A stretch of 57,300 nt of DNA from Muribaculaceae bacterium (GTDB lineage: Bacteria; Bacteroidota; Bacteroidia; Bacteroidales; Muribaculaceae), in contig VSPO01000007.1 in the NCBI GenBank assembly GCA_009775375.1, positions 1 to 57,300 on the forward strand, read 5' to 3'. Below the pieces are notes generated by a model, which was not told where the DNA came from, made no database searches, and saw nothing but the letters and a program-made list of their open reading frames with translations. The translations under genes and the position numbers were made by a program. This document shows positions 7,978-17,640 of the stretch, one piece after another. The number at the start of each line of letters is the position of its first letter. Within the stretch, counting starts at the first letter, position 1.

Positions 7978-10900
7978 ATGATTCCTTTCACGCATCTTCA
8001 CGTCCATTCGCAATATAGCCTCCTCGATGGCAAGACTTCCATATCGGAAATGGTCGACAAATCAATCGCCGACGGTATGAGGGGGATTGCCCTGACCGAC
8101 CATGGAAACATGTTCGGAATTAAAGAATTCTACAACTATGTCAACAAAAAGAATTCCGGAAAGGAGGATGCTGATAAATTCAAGCCTATTTTGGGGTGTG
8201 AGATGTATGTGGCCCGCGAGAAGCTCACTGACAAGAAAGACAAAAGCGATAACGGCTACCACCTTATTGTGCTTGCCAAAAATGCCATAGGCTACCACAA
8301 TCTTATTAAGCTTGTAAGCAAGGCCTGGACAGAGGGTTATTACTATAAGCCTCGCACTGACCGCGAGCAACTCGCCATTCATCGTGAAGGACTGATTATA
8401 TGCTCTGCCTGTCTTGGCGGAGAAGTGCCGCAATTCGTCATTCATGACGATCTCAAATCTGCTGAGGAAAGAATTCTATGGTATAAGGAGACTTTTGGAG
8501 ACGACTACTATCTTGAGCTTCAGCGCCATCAGACCTTCAAGGAGAATGCCAACCGAGATGTCTATCCTCTTCAGGTGAAAGTCAACGACTTTTTGGTTGA
8601 GATGGGAAAGAAACATGGCATAAAGGTTGTCGCTACCAACGACGTGCATTTTGCCAACGAAGATGACGCGGAGGCCCACGACAGACTGATATGCGTTTCA
8701 ATGCAAAAGAAATTCTCCGAACCCCGACTACATTATACGAAGCAGGAATGGCTGAAAACCACGGAGGAGATGAACGATATTTTCGCCGATCTGCCAGAAG
8801 CATTGGAAAGCACCAACGAAATCCTCGATAAGATTGAGTTCTACTCTATCGACCACGGCCCCATCATGCCTAATTTTGAGATACCAAGCGAGTTCGGCAC
8901 GGAGGAGGAATATCGATCCCGGCTGACGGAACAAGACCTTTTTGATGAGTTCACAAGGGATGAAAACGGGAATGTAGTGCTCTCTCAGGAGGAAGCGGGA
9001 AAGAAAATCAAAAGGCTTGGGGGCTACGACAAGCTCTATCGCATAAAATTCGAGGCCGACTATCTTGAGAAGCTGACGATGGAAGGGGCGAAGGAAAGAT
9101 ACGGTGATCCTCTCCCGGCAGATGTCGCGGAGCGACTTAAGTTTGAGCTCTACATAATGAAGACGATGGGATTCCCTGGCTACTTTCTTATCGTGCAGGA
9201 TTTCATCAATACTTCGCGCAATGAGCTTGGCGTAAGCATTGGTCCGGGTCGTGGCTCGGCTGCGGGAAGCGCCGCCGCCTATTGCCTTGGAATCACCCAG
9301 ATCGACCCGATTAAGTACGACCTACTTTTCGAGCGTTTCCTTAATCCCGACCGTATATCTCTTCCTGATATCGATGTCGACTTTGATGACGACGGACGAT
9401 ACGAAACTCTGAAATACGTGACGGATAAATATGGAGCCGAAAAAGTGGCGCATATTATCACGTATCAGACGATGGCAACGAAATCTGCCATCAAAGACGT
9501 GGCAAAGGTGATGGAGCTTCCCCTCCCGGAGTCAAACCGTCTTGCCCGGCTTGTGCCCGACCGCTTGCCCGACGTCAACGGCAAGGCGCCCAAAATCAAT
9601 TTCAAGAATTGCCTCGCTTATTGCAAGGAGTTTGAGGCGGAAACGCATAATGAGAATCCCGTTGTCAGGGAGGTCATGAAATATGCCGGCCAGTTGGAGG
9701 GAAATGTCAGGGGAACAGGCATTCATGCCTGCGGAGTCATAATCTGCCGGGATGATATCACGGATTGGGTCCCTGTCTCAATGGCTACGGATGCCGACGG
9801 CTCGAAAGTGATTTCCACTCAATATGAGGGTTCTGTGATTGAGGAGACGGGGCTTATCAAAATGGACTTCCTCGGCCTCAAGACCCTGTCTATAATTAAG
9901 GAGGCGCTCGCCAATATCAAGCTGACCAAAGGCATAGACCTCGACATCGAACATATCCCTCTCGACGATGCCCCGACCTTCAAACTTTATTGCGACGGAC
10001 GCACCACCTCCACTTTCCAGTTTGAGTCGGCCGGTATGCAAAGTTCCCTACGCGATCTGCAGCCCTCCAAATTCGAGGATCTCATTGCCATGAACGCCCT
10101 TTACCGTCCAGGTCCTATGGATTACATTCCCTCTTTTATCAGGCGTAAACATGGCGAGGAGCCGATTGAATACGACATCCCTATCATGGAGAAGTATCTG
10201 AAGGAGACCTATGGAATCACCGTCTATCAGGAGCAGGTCATGCTTCTGTCTCGTCTTCTTTCCAACTTCACGCGTGGAGAAAGCGATATGCTCCGCAAGG
10301 CAATGGGTAAGAAGCAAATCGACAAGATGGCTAAATTGAAGGTCAAATTCATGTCAGAAGGCCAGAAAAACGGACATAAGGCTGAAGTGCTTGAGAAAAT
10401 CTGGGCCGACTGGGAGAAGTTCGCGTCTTATGCTTTCAATAAGAGCCATGCCACGTGCTATACCTGGGTGGCCTATCAGACGGCTTATCTGAAGGCCAAC
10501 TATCCGGCTGAATATATGGCCGGAGTGTTGAGCCGAAATCTAAATGCGGCCGACAAGTTGAAGAAAATCATGGATGAATGTATCCGTATGGGGATTAACG
10601 TTAAGGGGCCCGACATCAATGAGAGCCACGAGAAATTTGGTGTCAACAAGAAAGGTGAGATTCGATTTGGGCTTGCCGCCGTTAAGGGTGTGGGAATCAA
10701 TGCAGTGACAGCTATTATTACCGAACGGAATGCCAACGGCCCTTTTAAAGACATTTATGATTTCGTGGAGCGTGTCAATCTCAGCAGTTGCAACAGGTCG
10801 TCAATTGAAAATCTTGCCCTCGCTGGTGCTTTCGATTCGATGGGCTACATGCGCGAGATATTTGTGGAACCTATGTTCGACACCACTTACGCCGACATGC

Positions 10901-11658
10901 TCGTGAAGTATGGACAGACTATCCAAAACGACAAAAATTCACTTCAGGTCAGTCTCTTCGGAGATCTTGAGCCAATTGATACGGCAAAGCCCCCTATCCC
11001 TGTTGTTGAGCCTTGGAATAGAATGAAACTGCTTGACGAAGAAAAGAAACTCGTGACCATTTATCTGTCTGCGCATCCACTCGACCCTTATTATATGGAG
11101 CTGAAATATGGGTGCAATTGTCAGTGTGCAGAGCTGGAAGAAAAAAAGGTGCCGGGAGCGAAACTGACAATGGGAGGTCTCGTAACCGCCTTCAATATCA
11201 AGGTGAGCAAGAATGGCAACCAGTATGGGCAGCTGACTGTGGAAGATTTTTCCGGTGCAGTAAGTTTCAATATCTTCGGAAAAGCCTTCGAAGCGCATAA
11301 AAATAAATTCGTTGTCGGTGATGCAGTCTATTTGAAAGTCAATGTAGTGCCCGGCAAATGGGATCCTACAAGAATAGAGACAAGCATCGACGAAGTCTAC
11401 TCTCTCAGCGGATTCGAGGGAAAAATGGCCAATTCTGTCAGCATCTACCTTGATCATCGGTTCAATACCGAAGATTTCTTTCAAAAGCTTCGGCAGTTTA
11501 ATCCTCAGCAGCGTCCCGGAGATTTATACTTGGAAATATATAATCCAGAAACACGGCAAATAATAAAAGTGCATTCCCGTCGCAAATTCCCTATTACTAA
11601 AGAATTGATAGATTTCTTTGAAGACTGGGGAATAAAATATAAAGTGACCACGGAATAA
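7978..11658 (+). CDS. dnaE: DNA polymerase III subunit alpha
   Basis: A 1226-residue replicative polymerase of the DnaE type. It opens with a PHP domain ('FTHLHVHSQYSLLDG', residues 4-18), followed by the palm domain with the catalytic acidic motif 'PDIDVDFDDD' near residue 463 and 'GPGRGSAAGS' near residue 422. A helix-hairpin-helix region ('AAVKGVG', near 900) and an OB-fold ('LTMGGLVTAFNIKVSKNG', near 1065-1080) complete the usual order. The frame extends upstream to 7900, but ATG 7978 gives the conserved N-terminus. The protein copies the chromosome together with the beta clamp encoded at 54534. It lies between two terminators with trxA, which starts 117 bp after its stop. Confidence 0.97.
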   Translation: MIPFTHLHVHSQYSLLDGKTSISEMVDKSIADGMRGIALTDHGNMFGIKEFYNYVNKKNSGKEDADKFKPILGCEMYVAREKLTDKKDKSDNGYHLIVLAKNAIGYHNLIKLVSKAWTEGYYYKPRTDREQLAIHREGLIICSACLGGEVPQFVIHDDLKSAEERILWYKETFGDDYYLELQRHQTFKENANRDVYPLQVKVNDFLVEMGKKHGIKVVATNDVHFANEDDAEAHDRLICVSMQKKFSEPRLHYTKQEWLKTTEEMNDIFADLPEALESTNEILDKIEFYSIDHGPIMPNFEIPSEFGTEEEYRSRLTEQDLFDEFTRDENGNVVLSQEEAGKKIKRLGGYDKLYRIKFEADYLEKLTMEGAKERYGDPLPADVAERLKFELYIMKTMGFPGYFLIVQDFINTSRNELGVSIGPGRGSAAGSAAAYCLGITQIDPIKYDLLFERFLNPDRISLPDIDVDFDDDGRYETLKYVTDKYGAEKVAHIITYQTMATKSAIKDVAKVMELPLPESNRLARLVPDRLPDVNGKAPKINFKNCLAYCKEFEAETHNENPVVREVMKYAGQLEGNVRGTGIHACGVIICRDDITDWVPVSMATDADGSKVISTQYEGSVIEETGLIKMDFLGLKTLSIIKEALANIKLTKGIDLDIEHIPLDDAPTFKLYCDGRTTSTFQFESAGMQSSLRDLQPSKFEDLIAMNALYRPGPMDYIPSFIRRKHGEEPIEYDIPIMEKYLKETYGITVYQEQVMLLSRLLSNFTRGESDMLRKAMGKKQIDKMAKLKVKFMSEGQKNGHKAEVLEKIWADWEKFASYAFNKSHATCYTWVAYQTAYLKANYPAEYMAGVLSRNLNAADKLKKIMDECIRMGINVKGPDINESHEKFGVNKKGEIRFGLAAVKGVGINAVTAIITERNANGPFKDIYDFVERVNLSSCNRSSIENLALAGAFDSMGYMREIFVEPMFDTTYADMLVKYGQTIQNDKNSLQVSLFGDLEPIDTAKPPIPVVEPWNRMKLLDEEKKLVTIYLSAHPLDPYYMELKYGCNCQCAELEEKKVPGAKLTMGGLVTAFNIKVSKNGNQYGQLTVEDFSGAVSFNIFGKAFEAHKNKFVVGDAVYLKVNVVPGKWDPTRIETSIDEVYSLSGFEGKMANSVSIYLDHRFNTEDFFQKLRQFNPQQRPGDLYLEIYNPETRQIIKVHSRRKFPITKELIDFFEDWGIKYKVTTE

Positions 11659-11775
11659 AACTCTTGCCAGTCTCAGATTTTATTTATATTTTTGACCCCC
11701 GTTTTCTCTCCCGTGCCATCGTTGGCATGGCATAACATTAAGATAACATAATTAACATCTAAAAACATAATAAAA

Positions 11776-12090
11776 ATGGCATTGGAATTCAACGACCAGA
11801 CGGCACGTGAGGCCATCGCTTCCGGCAAACCGGTGGTAATCGATTTTTGGGCTACATGGTGTGGCCCATGCATTAAGCTTGGCCCCATAGTGGAGGAGCT
11901 CGCAGAAAAATACGCCGGCCAGGTGGAAATCGGCAAACTCAACATCGACGACAACGACGAGATTGCAACTGAAAACCGCGTCCGCAACATCCCGACAGTT
12001 CTCTTCTTCAAAGACGGCGAACTCAAAGAAAGAAGTGTAGGTCTCGTAAAACTCGCTGACCTCGAAGCCAAGCTCGCTTCTATCCTCTAA
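11776..12090 (+). CDS. trxA: Thioredoxin
   Basis: A 104-residue cytoplasmic thioredoxin of normal length without a signal peptide. The active site 'WATWCGPC' places the redox cysteines at residues 29 and 32, and the cis-proline loop is in 'RNIPTVLFF' (about residues 73-81). It reduces protein disulfides and is itself reduced by thioredoxin reductase, encoded here at 28098. It follows dnaE on the same strand; a direct functional link is not suggested. A strong terminator begins 24 bp after the stop codon. Confidence 0.97.
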   Translation: MALEFNDQTAREAIASGKPVVIDFWATWCGPCIKLGPIVEELAEKYAGQVEIGKLNIDDNDEIATENRVRNIPTVLFFKDGELKERSVGLVKLADLEAKLASIL

Positions 12091-12114
12091 GACAAAATCA
12101 AAATCAGCTATCAG

Positions 12115-12143
12115 AAAAAGCCCGGTTAATCCCGGGCTTTTTT
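12115..12143 (+). terminator. Intrinsic terminator after trxA
   Basis: An 11-bp stem (12115-12125, AAAAAGCCCGG, with 12132-12142) and a 6-nt loop runs directly into a T-tract. It ends the trxA transcript. Confidence 0.92.
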
Positions 12144-12396
12144 TCTCCCCCTCCTTAAAATCAGCCCTCCAATCCGTAGTCCGCGCTCAATCCGGCATGG
12201 AGCGCATGGCCTCCGGCCTGCGCACAACCGAGTCCGCGCTCAATAAGCTCGCACCGGAGGGCGGTTCAGTGCGCGACAATTTATTGCCGCTCCCATCCGC
12301 GCTCAGTCCAATCGTGCATCATGAATCGTGCATCGTGAATCCCCAAATAACGCTGTTAGCCGTCATAACGATCAGGCGGCACTTCCACAGATGGCT
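12144..12396. repeat. Non-coding stretch with short dispersed repeats
   Basis: No convincing gene lies between trxA and the GH16 gene (12091-12617). This part carries the 10-mer TCCGCGCTCA three times (12180, 12233, 12296) and a tandem-like pair ATCGTGCATC (12311-12320 and 12325-12334). It is visibly richer in G+C than the flanking A/T-rich leader sequence. The 67-residue open frame at 12197-12400 has no recognisable features and spans the repeats, so it is not called. Confidence 0.5.
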
Positions 12397-12420
12397 ATAA
12401 CTACGGTAGGCCGTAGTTAT
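12397..12420. repeat. Perfect 10-bp hairpin upstream of orphan terminator
   Basis: ATAACTACGG (12397-12406) and its complement (12411-12420) flank the loop TAGG. It is followed by TTAAGAAAAA rather than a T-tract, so it is not a plus-strand terminator by itself. It precedes the terminator at 12443 by 23 bp. Confidence 0.6.
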
Positions 12421-12442
12421 TTAAGAAAAAACTAAAGAAAAG

Positions 12443-12487
12443 GGCTATGCAATATGTCTAACCGACAGATTGCATAGCCTTTTTTTT
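12443..12487 (+). terminator. Orphan intrinsic terminator
   Basis: GGCTATGCAAT (12443-12453) pairs perfectly with 12469-12479, and eight T follow. trxA already ends at the terminator at 12115, so this second terminator has no protein gene in front of it. It either catches read-through or ends a small RNA made from 12144-12487. Confidence 0.75.
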
Positions 12488-12585
12488 GTATCTGTACTAA
12501 CGCGCTTTCCTTTCATTTCAGCTTCTTTTTCTTCCATTCTGCCAATTCCTACCGATTTCGACCTTACTTCTTAATTTGTTTTTAT

Positions 12586-12593
12586 TAACTTTG
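12586..12593 (+). promoter_or_regulatory. -7 promoter element of GH16-BNR gene
   Basis: TAACTTTG fits TAnnTTTG and lies 25 bp before ATG 12618. No clear TTTG was found 19-20 nt upstream, so the -33 element is weak or another activator is needed. Confidence 0.5.
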
Positions 12594-12617
12594 TAACCCA
12601 CATTAATAACTAATCTA

Positions 12618-15170
12618 ATGAAGACTGCATCCAACAAATTATTCGGCTTAGCCCTTATGATGGCAGCTCCATGGTTCTCCTCCGTCATGGCTCAGAACAC
12701 GGTAGAAACCCCATCCTACGAATGGCAACTCGTCTGGAGCGATGAATTCAATAACAACGGACCACTCGACTCTACCGTCTGGAACTACGAAAATGGTTTT
12801 GTCAGAAACCAAGAAAACCAATGGTATCAACCCGAAAATGTCTACTGCCGAGATGGCAAACTAATCATTGAGGCAAGAAACGAATCAGATAATCGTCGAA
12901 AGAATCCGGAATTTGTGGCTGGTAGCAAAGACTGGAAAAAGTCAAGAGAGTTTATCGACTACACCTCAGGTTCCGTCAACACCAAAGGAAAAATGGATTT
13001 CCGATATGGCAGACTGGAAGTCAAAGCTAAAATCCATACAGCAGAAGGAGCATGGCCTGCAATTTGGCTGCTTGGTAATGACATGGAATGGCCTTCCAAC
13101 GGAGAAATCGATGTCATGGAATACTATCGGATAAACGGCGTTCCCCACATCCTTGCAAACGCATGCTGGGGAAACGACAAACATTATGACGCCATCTGGA
13201 ACAGCAGTAAAATTCCTTTCTCCCATTTCACGGATCGCGACTCACTTTGGGCTGAAAAGTTCCATATCTGGCGTATGGACTGGGATGAAAACGCCATCAA
13301 GCTCTACCTCGACGATGAGTTGCTAAACGAAATTCCACTTGCATCCACGATTAACGGAAACATAGGTCATGGCAGCAATCCATTCAGAATGCCGCAGTAC
13401 CTTTTGCTGAATCTCGCAATCGGAGGCATTAATGGCGGACCTATAGTTGATTCGAAGCTTCCAATGAAATATGAGATCGACTATGCCCGCGTGTACAAAA
13501 GAAAGACTGACTTGGCTGCATACGAAGGCGAGAAAATAGCGGAAGAAGGTGCTTGGTGCTGGTTCGCCGACCCTCGTGCAATTCGCCATGTGAGCAAGGA
13601 TGGGAAATATGATAAGTCATACGTCGGATATATCGACAATCACGGAAATATAAAGGCGATGCAATATGACTTCAAGTCAGACTCTCAGGATGAGGTGCTC
13701 ATAAGGTCTTATTTCCAACCCGACGATCACAACAACCCGACGTTCCTTGTGCTTCCCGACGAGAGGGTGATGGTGTTTTATTCAAGACACACTGACGAGC
13801 CTTGTTTCTACTACAGAGTGACAAAAGAGCCCGCCGATCTTAAAACCCTCGGAGACGAAAAAATATTGGCCACCGCCAACAACACCACCTACCCCTCCCC
13901 TTTCATTCTTTCCGACGACCCCGACCATATCTATCTTTGTTGGAGAGGAATTAATTGGCATCCCACGATTGCCAAACTTTCCCTTCCGGATGCCTCTGAC
14001 GATGTCAAAGTCGAATGGGGGCCCTATCAGATTGTCCAATCCACGGGTGCAAGACCTTACGCTAAATACTCCTCCAACGGAAAAGACAGGATTCGCTTGG
14101 CATACACCACCGGCCATCCCGATAATGAAATGCCAAATTTCCTATACTACAATGAAATTGACATCAACGGCATGACTCTCCAGGATATCTGCGGCAAGCC
14201 TTTGTCAAATATTGGGAAAGAGATATTCAAAGTCAACAAGAAGGATGAATATGTCGTGGCATACCCCAATACGGTGGTCGACAGTACGTCAGGCTTCCGC
14301 GACTGGGTGTGGCAAGTCGAAGCCGACAATAATGGCAATCCTGTCATAGCTATGGCAAGAATATCCCCCGACAAAAACAAGCATGAGTATTATTACGCCC
14401 GATGGGACGGCAAAAATTGGCAGAAGACATTCCTTGCAAATGCGGGTGGCCATTTTCATCAGACTCCGAATCATGAGAAATGTTATAGCGGTGGAATCGC
14501 TATCGACCCTGACAATGTCGACAAGGTATACTGCTCTGTTCCCATCGATGGCAAGAATGGGGAAGTCTATGAAATCTTAAAATTTACGCTCGGCAAAGAC
14601 GGAAATATCGTCAGCGAGGAAGCAATTACACGCAATTCCGCCTTAAACAATGTCCGACCATATGTCATCGCAGAATCTGAGGGAAATCCCTTAAGACTCG
14701 TATGGATGAACGGGAAATACTATGATTGGATTGTCAGCGATTGGAAAACCGAAGGATATGCCACTTCAATTAATTCAGAGTTCGCCGGCTTCCCTGAAAG
14801 GCAGGATAAGTCGGTCATGCTTCCGACCAAGGCTCCGAAATTCGACAAGAACAAGCCCTTTGATTATGTCATCGAAGTTATACCTTCAAATATTGAAAAA
14901 TCAGGATGTATCGCTGATTTCGGCAAACTCCGCTACATGATTGACAAGGAAACCTTAAAACCGGAAATTCGCTACCGCAAACAGACATTCAGAAGCTCCA
15001 ATAAACTTGCATCTTCCGATGTCTGGAAAACGCAACGCCGCGGGACTAGCGGAAAATGGTATTCTCCTGACAAGAGCGAAATGTTTAAGGTTCGTCTCAA
15101 ATATGATGGGAAATGGCTGGAGACATACGTAAATGGCCTACTTGACCAAAGAGTTGAATTACGAAAATAA
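12618..15170 (+). CDS. Secreted GH16 glycoside hydrolase fused to BNR_4-type domain
   Basis: An 850-residue exported enzyme with a signal peptide (about residues 1-25). Residues 35-295 are a GH16 domain of the beta-glucanase group: 'WSDEFN' near 40, 'WPAIWLLG' near 146 and the catalytic motif 'GEIDVMEYY' (162-170) with Glu163 as nucleophile and Glu168 as acid/base. From about 308 ('GAWCWFADPRAI') to about 730 the sequence resembles the BNR_4 seven-bladed propeller family, also seen in polysaccharide lyases; the last 120 residues look like a separate beta-sandwich. It probably cleaves beta-1,3- or mixed-linkage glucans or a related gelled polysaccharide; the second domain suggests a second activity or binding. 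No SusCD pair is adjacent, so it is not in a typical utilisation locus. No T9SS sorting domain is evident. Confidence 0.85.
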   Translation: MKTASNKLFGLALMMAAPWFSSVMAQNTVETPSYEWQLVWSDEFNNNGPLDSTVWNYENGFVRNQENQWYQPENVYCRDGKLIIEARNESDNRRKNPEFVAGSKDWKKSREFIDYTSGSVNTKGKMDFRYGRLEVKAKIHTAEGAWPAIWLLGNDMEWPSNGEIDVMEYYRINGVPHILANACWGNDKHYDAIWNSSKIPFSHFTDRDSLWAEKFHIWRMDWDENAIKLYLDDELLNEIPLASTINGNIGHGSNPFRMPQYLLLNLAIGGINGGPIVDSKLPMKYEIDYARVYKRKTDLAAYEGEKIAEEGAWCWFADPRAIRHVSKDGKYDKSYVGYIDNHGNIKAMQYDFKSDSQDEVLIRSYFQPDDHNNPTFLVLPDERVMVFYSRHTDEPCFYYRVTKEPADLKTLGDEKILATANNTTYPSPFILSDDPDHIYLCWRGINWHPTIAKLSLPDASDDVKVEWGPYQIVQSTGARPYAKYSSNGKDRIRLAYTTGHPDNEMPNFLYYNEIDINGMTLQDICGKPLSNIGKEIFKVNKKDEYVVAYPNTVVDSTSGFRDWVWQVEADNNGNPVIAMARISPDKNKHEYYYARWDGKNWQKTFLANAGGHFHQTPNHEKCYSGGIAIDPDNVDKVYCSVPIDGKNGEVYEILKFTLGKDGNIVSEEAITRNSALNNVRPYVIAESEGNPLRLVWMNGKYYDWIVSDWKTEGYATSINSEFAGFPERQDKSVMLPTKAPKFDKNKPFDYVIEVIPSNIEKSGCIADFGKLRYMIDKETLKPEIRYRKQTFRSSNKLASSDVWKTQRRGTSGKWYSPDKSEMFKVRLKYDGKWLETYVNGLLDQRVELRK

Positions 15171-15227
15171 CGACAGCAGCAACAATTACAATCCTGCCCT
15201 GCAACCACGAAATTATAAGGGAACTCC

Positions 15228-15779
15228 CTAACGAGGCACACGGCCATACATGATAAACGTGCGCTGATAATATGGTGTCGTCATCTCTGAGATGATGACT
15301 CCTCTTTTTGTCGAGGCATGGATGAAGCGATTATCATCAATCATTATCCCGACATGTGATATCCTTGACTTGCTTTTTCCTGTTGCAAAAAATACGAGGT
15401 CGCCTGCCTTCACCGACCTCTTCCCGATTTTCTTACAAAACTCCGCCTGTTGTTTGGAATTTCGTGGTAGCTTTTTTCCCGTAACGTCAAGATAGACCTT
15501 TGTCACGAGTCCGGAGCAATCAGTTCCTTTCCCTTTGTCGGAGCCGGCATACTTATATGGAGTTCCCATCCATGTCAATGCCTCCTCTACGAGCTTCTTT
15601 TCTGTGCCTTTTAGCTTGCCGGCCTTGATCGTCTCTAATGTGGGTCGGCTCTTATCCTTCTTGTGCGACGAATGACATCCGGATAGAAGTAGGCAAATTA
15701 TTATTAAGAGCACCGCCGGCAGGATTCTTGCAATCCTTGCCGAGCACTGTATTTGGAGAAGCGATATGGAATGTGGCAT
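15228..15779 (-). CDS. NlpC/P60 family cell-wall peptidase, lipoprotein
   Basis: A 183-residue lipoprotein: a hydrophobic signal ends with lipobox LLSGC (Cys35). The NlpC/P60 domain covers about residues 60-183, with catalytic Cys88 in 'GTDCSGL', His142 in 'SHVGIM' and His154 in 'FIHAS', so the active site is intact. Such enzymes cut peptide bonds in peptidoglycan stems. The N-terminal segment before the hydrophobic stretch is rather long, so a later start cannot be excluded, but no better ATG exists before the signal. It converges with the GH16-BNR gene (57 bp between the stops). A -7 element on its strand is at 15858-15865. Confidence 0.93.
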   Translation of the reverse strand: MPHSISLLQIQCSARIARILPAVLLIIICLLLSGCHSSHKKDKSRPTLETIKAGKLKGTEKKLVEEALTWMGTPYKYAGSDKGKGTDCSGLVTKVYLDVTGKKLPRNSKQQAEFCKKIGKRSVKAGDLVFFATGKSKSRISHVGIMIDDNRFIHASTKRGVIISEMTTPYYQRTFIMYGRVPR

Positions 15780-16102
15780 GTTGTATTATTGTTGCTGTTT
15801 GTTCGATGTGTGGGCGGATTGATACCGGCAATCCGCGTTTTTTGACGATTATGAGTGCAAAATTACTCCAAAATTCAGATTCCGCCATATATTTTTAATT
15901 ATTTTAGAATAAGGGTTTCTCTTTTATTAAATTAACTTAAAAGGTGGCGTATTGCCATGAGGATTGTGTAATATTGGCAGGGATTTTGCATTGTTAATAT
16001 ATCGGAGGCATAATCAATACCTAATGGACCTTCGCCGTGACGGAAATGATTCCACGCTTCCATGATATTAAATAATGAAAACAACCCTACATATTTAAAG
16101 AC
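15780..16102. promoter_or_regulatory. Divergent control region of nlpC/p60 and htrA genes
   Basis: No gene is seen in these 323 bases, which separate two divergent genes. On the minus strand the -7 element TAATTTTG (complement of 15858-15865) lies about 79 bp before the NlpC/P60 start; no -33 match is at the right spacing. No TAnnTTTG element was found for the plus-strand htrA gene, which might fit control by an alternative sigma factor, but that is speculation. Confidence 0.45.
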
Positions 16103-17584
16103 ATGAAGAGATACAGCATTCCAGCTATGTTCGCGGCTCTCGCGATTCTCGTTTCGCCGGCATGTGCCGACAATCATGCGGAAACGGCTCCACAATTCAT
16201 CAAAACTTCCAACGGAGCCTCTTTCGACACCGACTTCACCGTTGCTGCCGAAAACACTGTCAATATGGTGGTCTGCATCAAAAGCTTCACCAACCAACGT
16301 CAAAACCCTTATGGCAATCAAGGGGGAGGCTACGACCCGTTTGGCATGTTCGAATTCTTCTTCGGGCCGCAACCTCGCCAGCAACAGCCTCGCCAACAGC
16401 AACGCAATAGCGAACCCGTACAGAGCGGTCTGGGATCGGGTGTCATTATATCAGCCGACGGATATATCGTCACCAACAACCACGTCATCGATGGAGCAGA
16501 CAAACTCGAAGTGCTTCTAAACGACAATTCCACGTATGAGGCCAAAGTGATTGGCACGGATGAGGCCACCGACCTCGCCCTGATCAAAATCGATGCTGAG
16601 AAACTGACCCCGATCACTTTCGGAAATAGCGAAGACCTCAAAATCGGGGAATGGGTGCTCGCAGTCGGCAACCCCTTTGGATTCAATTCCACAGTCACTG
16701 CCGGAATTGTCAGCGCAAAGGCAAGAAGCATTAGCCAGAGCTCAAGGGGGGGCAGAATGGGCATCGAATCGTTTATCCAGACCGACGCGGCTCTTAATCC
16801 CGGCAATTCCGGTGGAGCTTTGGTGAATCTAAAAGGTGAGCTTATAGGCATCAACTCAGCTATATATTCCAACACCGGAAGCTATTCGGGCTTCTCATTC
16901 GCTATCCCGACCACAATCGTAAAGAAAGTCATGACCGATTTGCGTCAATATGGCACGGTGCAACGTGCCATGCTTGGATGCACAATCGCAGAACTTGACT
17001 CTAAGATTGCTAAAGAGAAAGGCATCACTGCTACTAAAAGCGGTCTGCGCGTGGCTGACGTAAGCGACAGGAGCACCGCCAAGGAAATTGGCCTTCAGAC
17101 TGACGATGTCATCGTAGGGATAAACGGCACGGAAATCCATACCTTCCCCGAACTTCAGGAGCAGCTCAATAAGTTCAGACCGGGCGACAAAATCAGCGTG
17201 ACTTACATCCGCAATAATCAGAAATTCACCAAGAGCGGCACTCTCCGCAACTCCCAAGGCAACACCTCTATTACCAAGAAAGGAGATTTCTCCGAGATAG
17301 GATGTGCTTTCATGAAGCTTGGCGAAGAGACAAAACGCAACCTTGGAATATCTAATGGTGTGAAGGTCTCGGGGCTGAAAAATGGTGCGTTCCGCGATGC
17401 AGGAGTGAAAGACGGATTCATAATCACGGAAATCAACGGCAGGGCCGTCAACAGCTCCGATGATGTTGAAACGATCTACAACCAGATCATGAAGAGCGAC
17501 GATGCCGACAAAGTTATGTTCCTGACAGGTTTGTATCCCACAGGTAGAAAATACTACTACGCCGTCAATCTCGCTGAAGAGTAA
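16103..17584 (+). CDS. HtrA/DegP-family periplasmic serine endoprotease
   Basis: A 493-residue Do-type protease. A signal peptide (about residues 1-22) is followed by a Gln-rich loop (about 90-101, the LA-loop position) and a trypsin-like domain with intact triad His127 ('TNNHVID'), Asp157 ('ATDLALI') and Ser236 ('NPGNSGGAL'). Two PDZ domains follow: about residues 290-375 and 400-490, the second less typical. It acts as protease and chaperone on misfolded envelope proteins. DegP and DegQ cannot be told apart from sequence alone, so no symbol is given. The gene stands alone, ended by a strong terminator at 17641, and precedes rpoD. Confidence 0.95.
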   Translation: MKRYSIPAMFAALAILVSPACADNHAETAPQFIKTSNGASFDTDFTVAAENTVNMVVCIKSFTNQRQNPYGNQGGGYDPFGMFEFFFGPQPRQQQPRQQQRNSEPVQSGLGSGVIISADGYIVTNNHVIDGADKLEVLLNDNSTYEAKVIGTDEATDLALIKIDAEKLTPITFGNSEDLKIGEWVLAVGNPFGFNSTVTAGIVSAKARSISQSSRGGRMGIESFIQTDAALNPGNSGGALVNLKGELIGINSAIYSNTGSYSGFSFAIPTTIVKKVMTDLRQYGTVQRAMLGCTIAELDSKIAKEKGITATKSGLRVADVSDRSTAKEIGLQTDDVIVGINGTEIHTFPELQEQLNKFRPGDKISVTYIRNNQKFTKSGTLRNSQGNTSITKKGDFSEIGCAFMKLGEETKRNLGISNGVKVSGLKNGAFRDAGVKDGFIITEINGRAVNSSDDVETIYNQIMKSDDADKVMFLTGLYPTGRKYYYAVNLAEE

Positions 17585-17640
17585 TTCAAAAGACCTTAGT
17601 GAGTTACTTTGAAACTCGCAGCAAAAGACGAAGCATATCA

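Noticed and set aside
12311..12334. Possible CRISPR-like direct repeat (ATCGTGCATC twice)
   Set aside because: Only two 10-bp units with a 4-bp gap; no array, spacers or cas genes.
12197..12400. 67-residue open frame after trxA
   Set aside because: It runs through short DNA repeats and shows no protein-like pattern or start signal.
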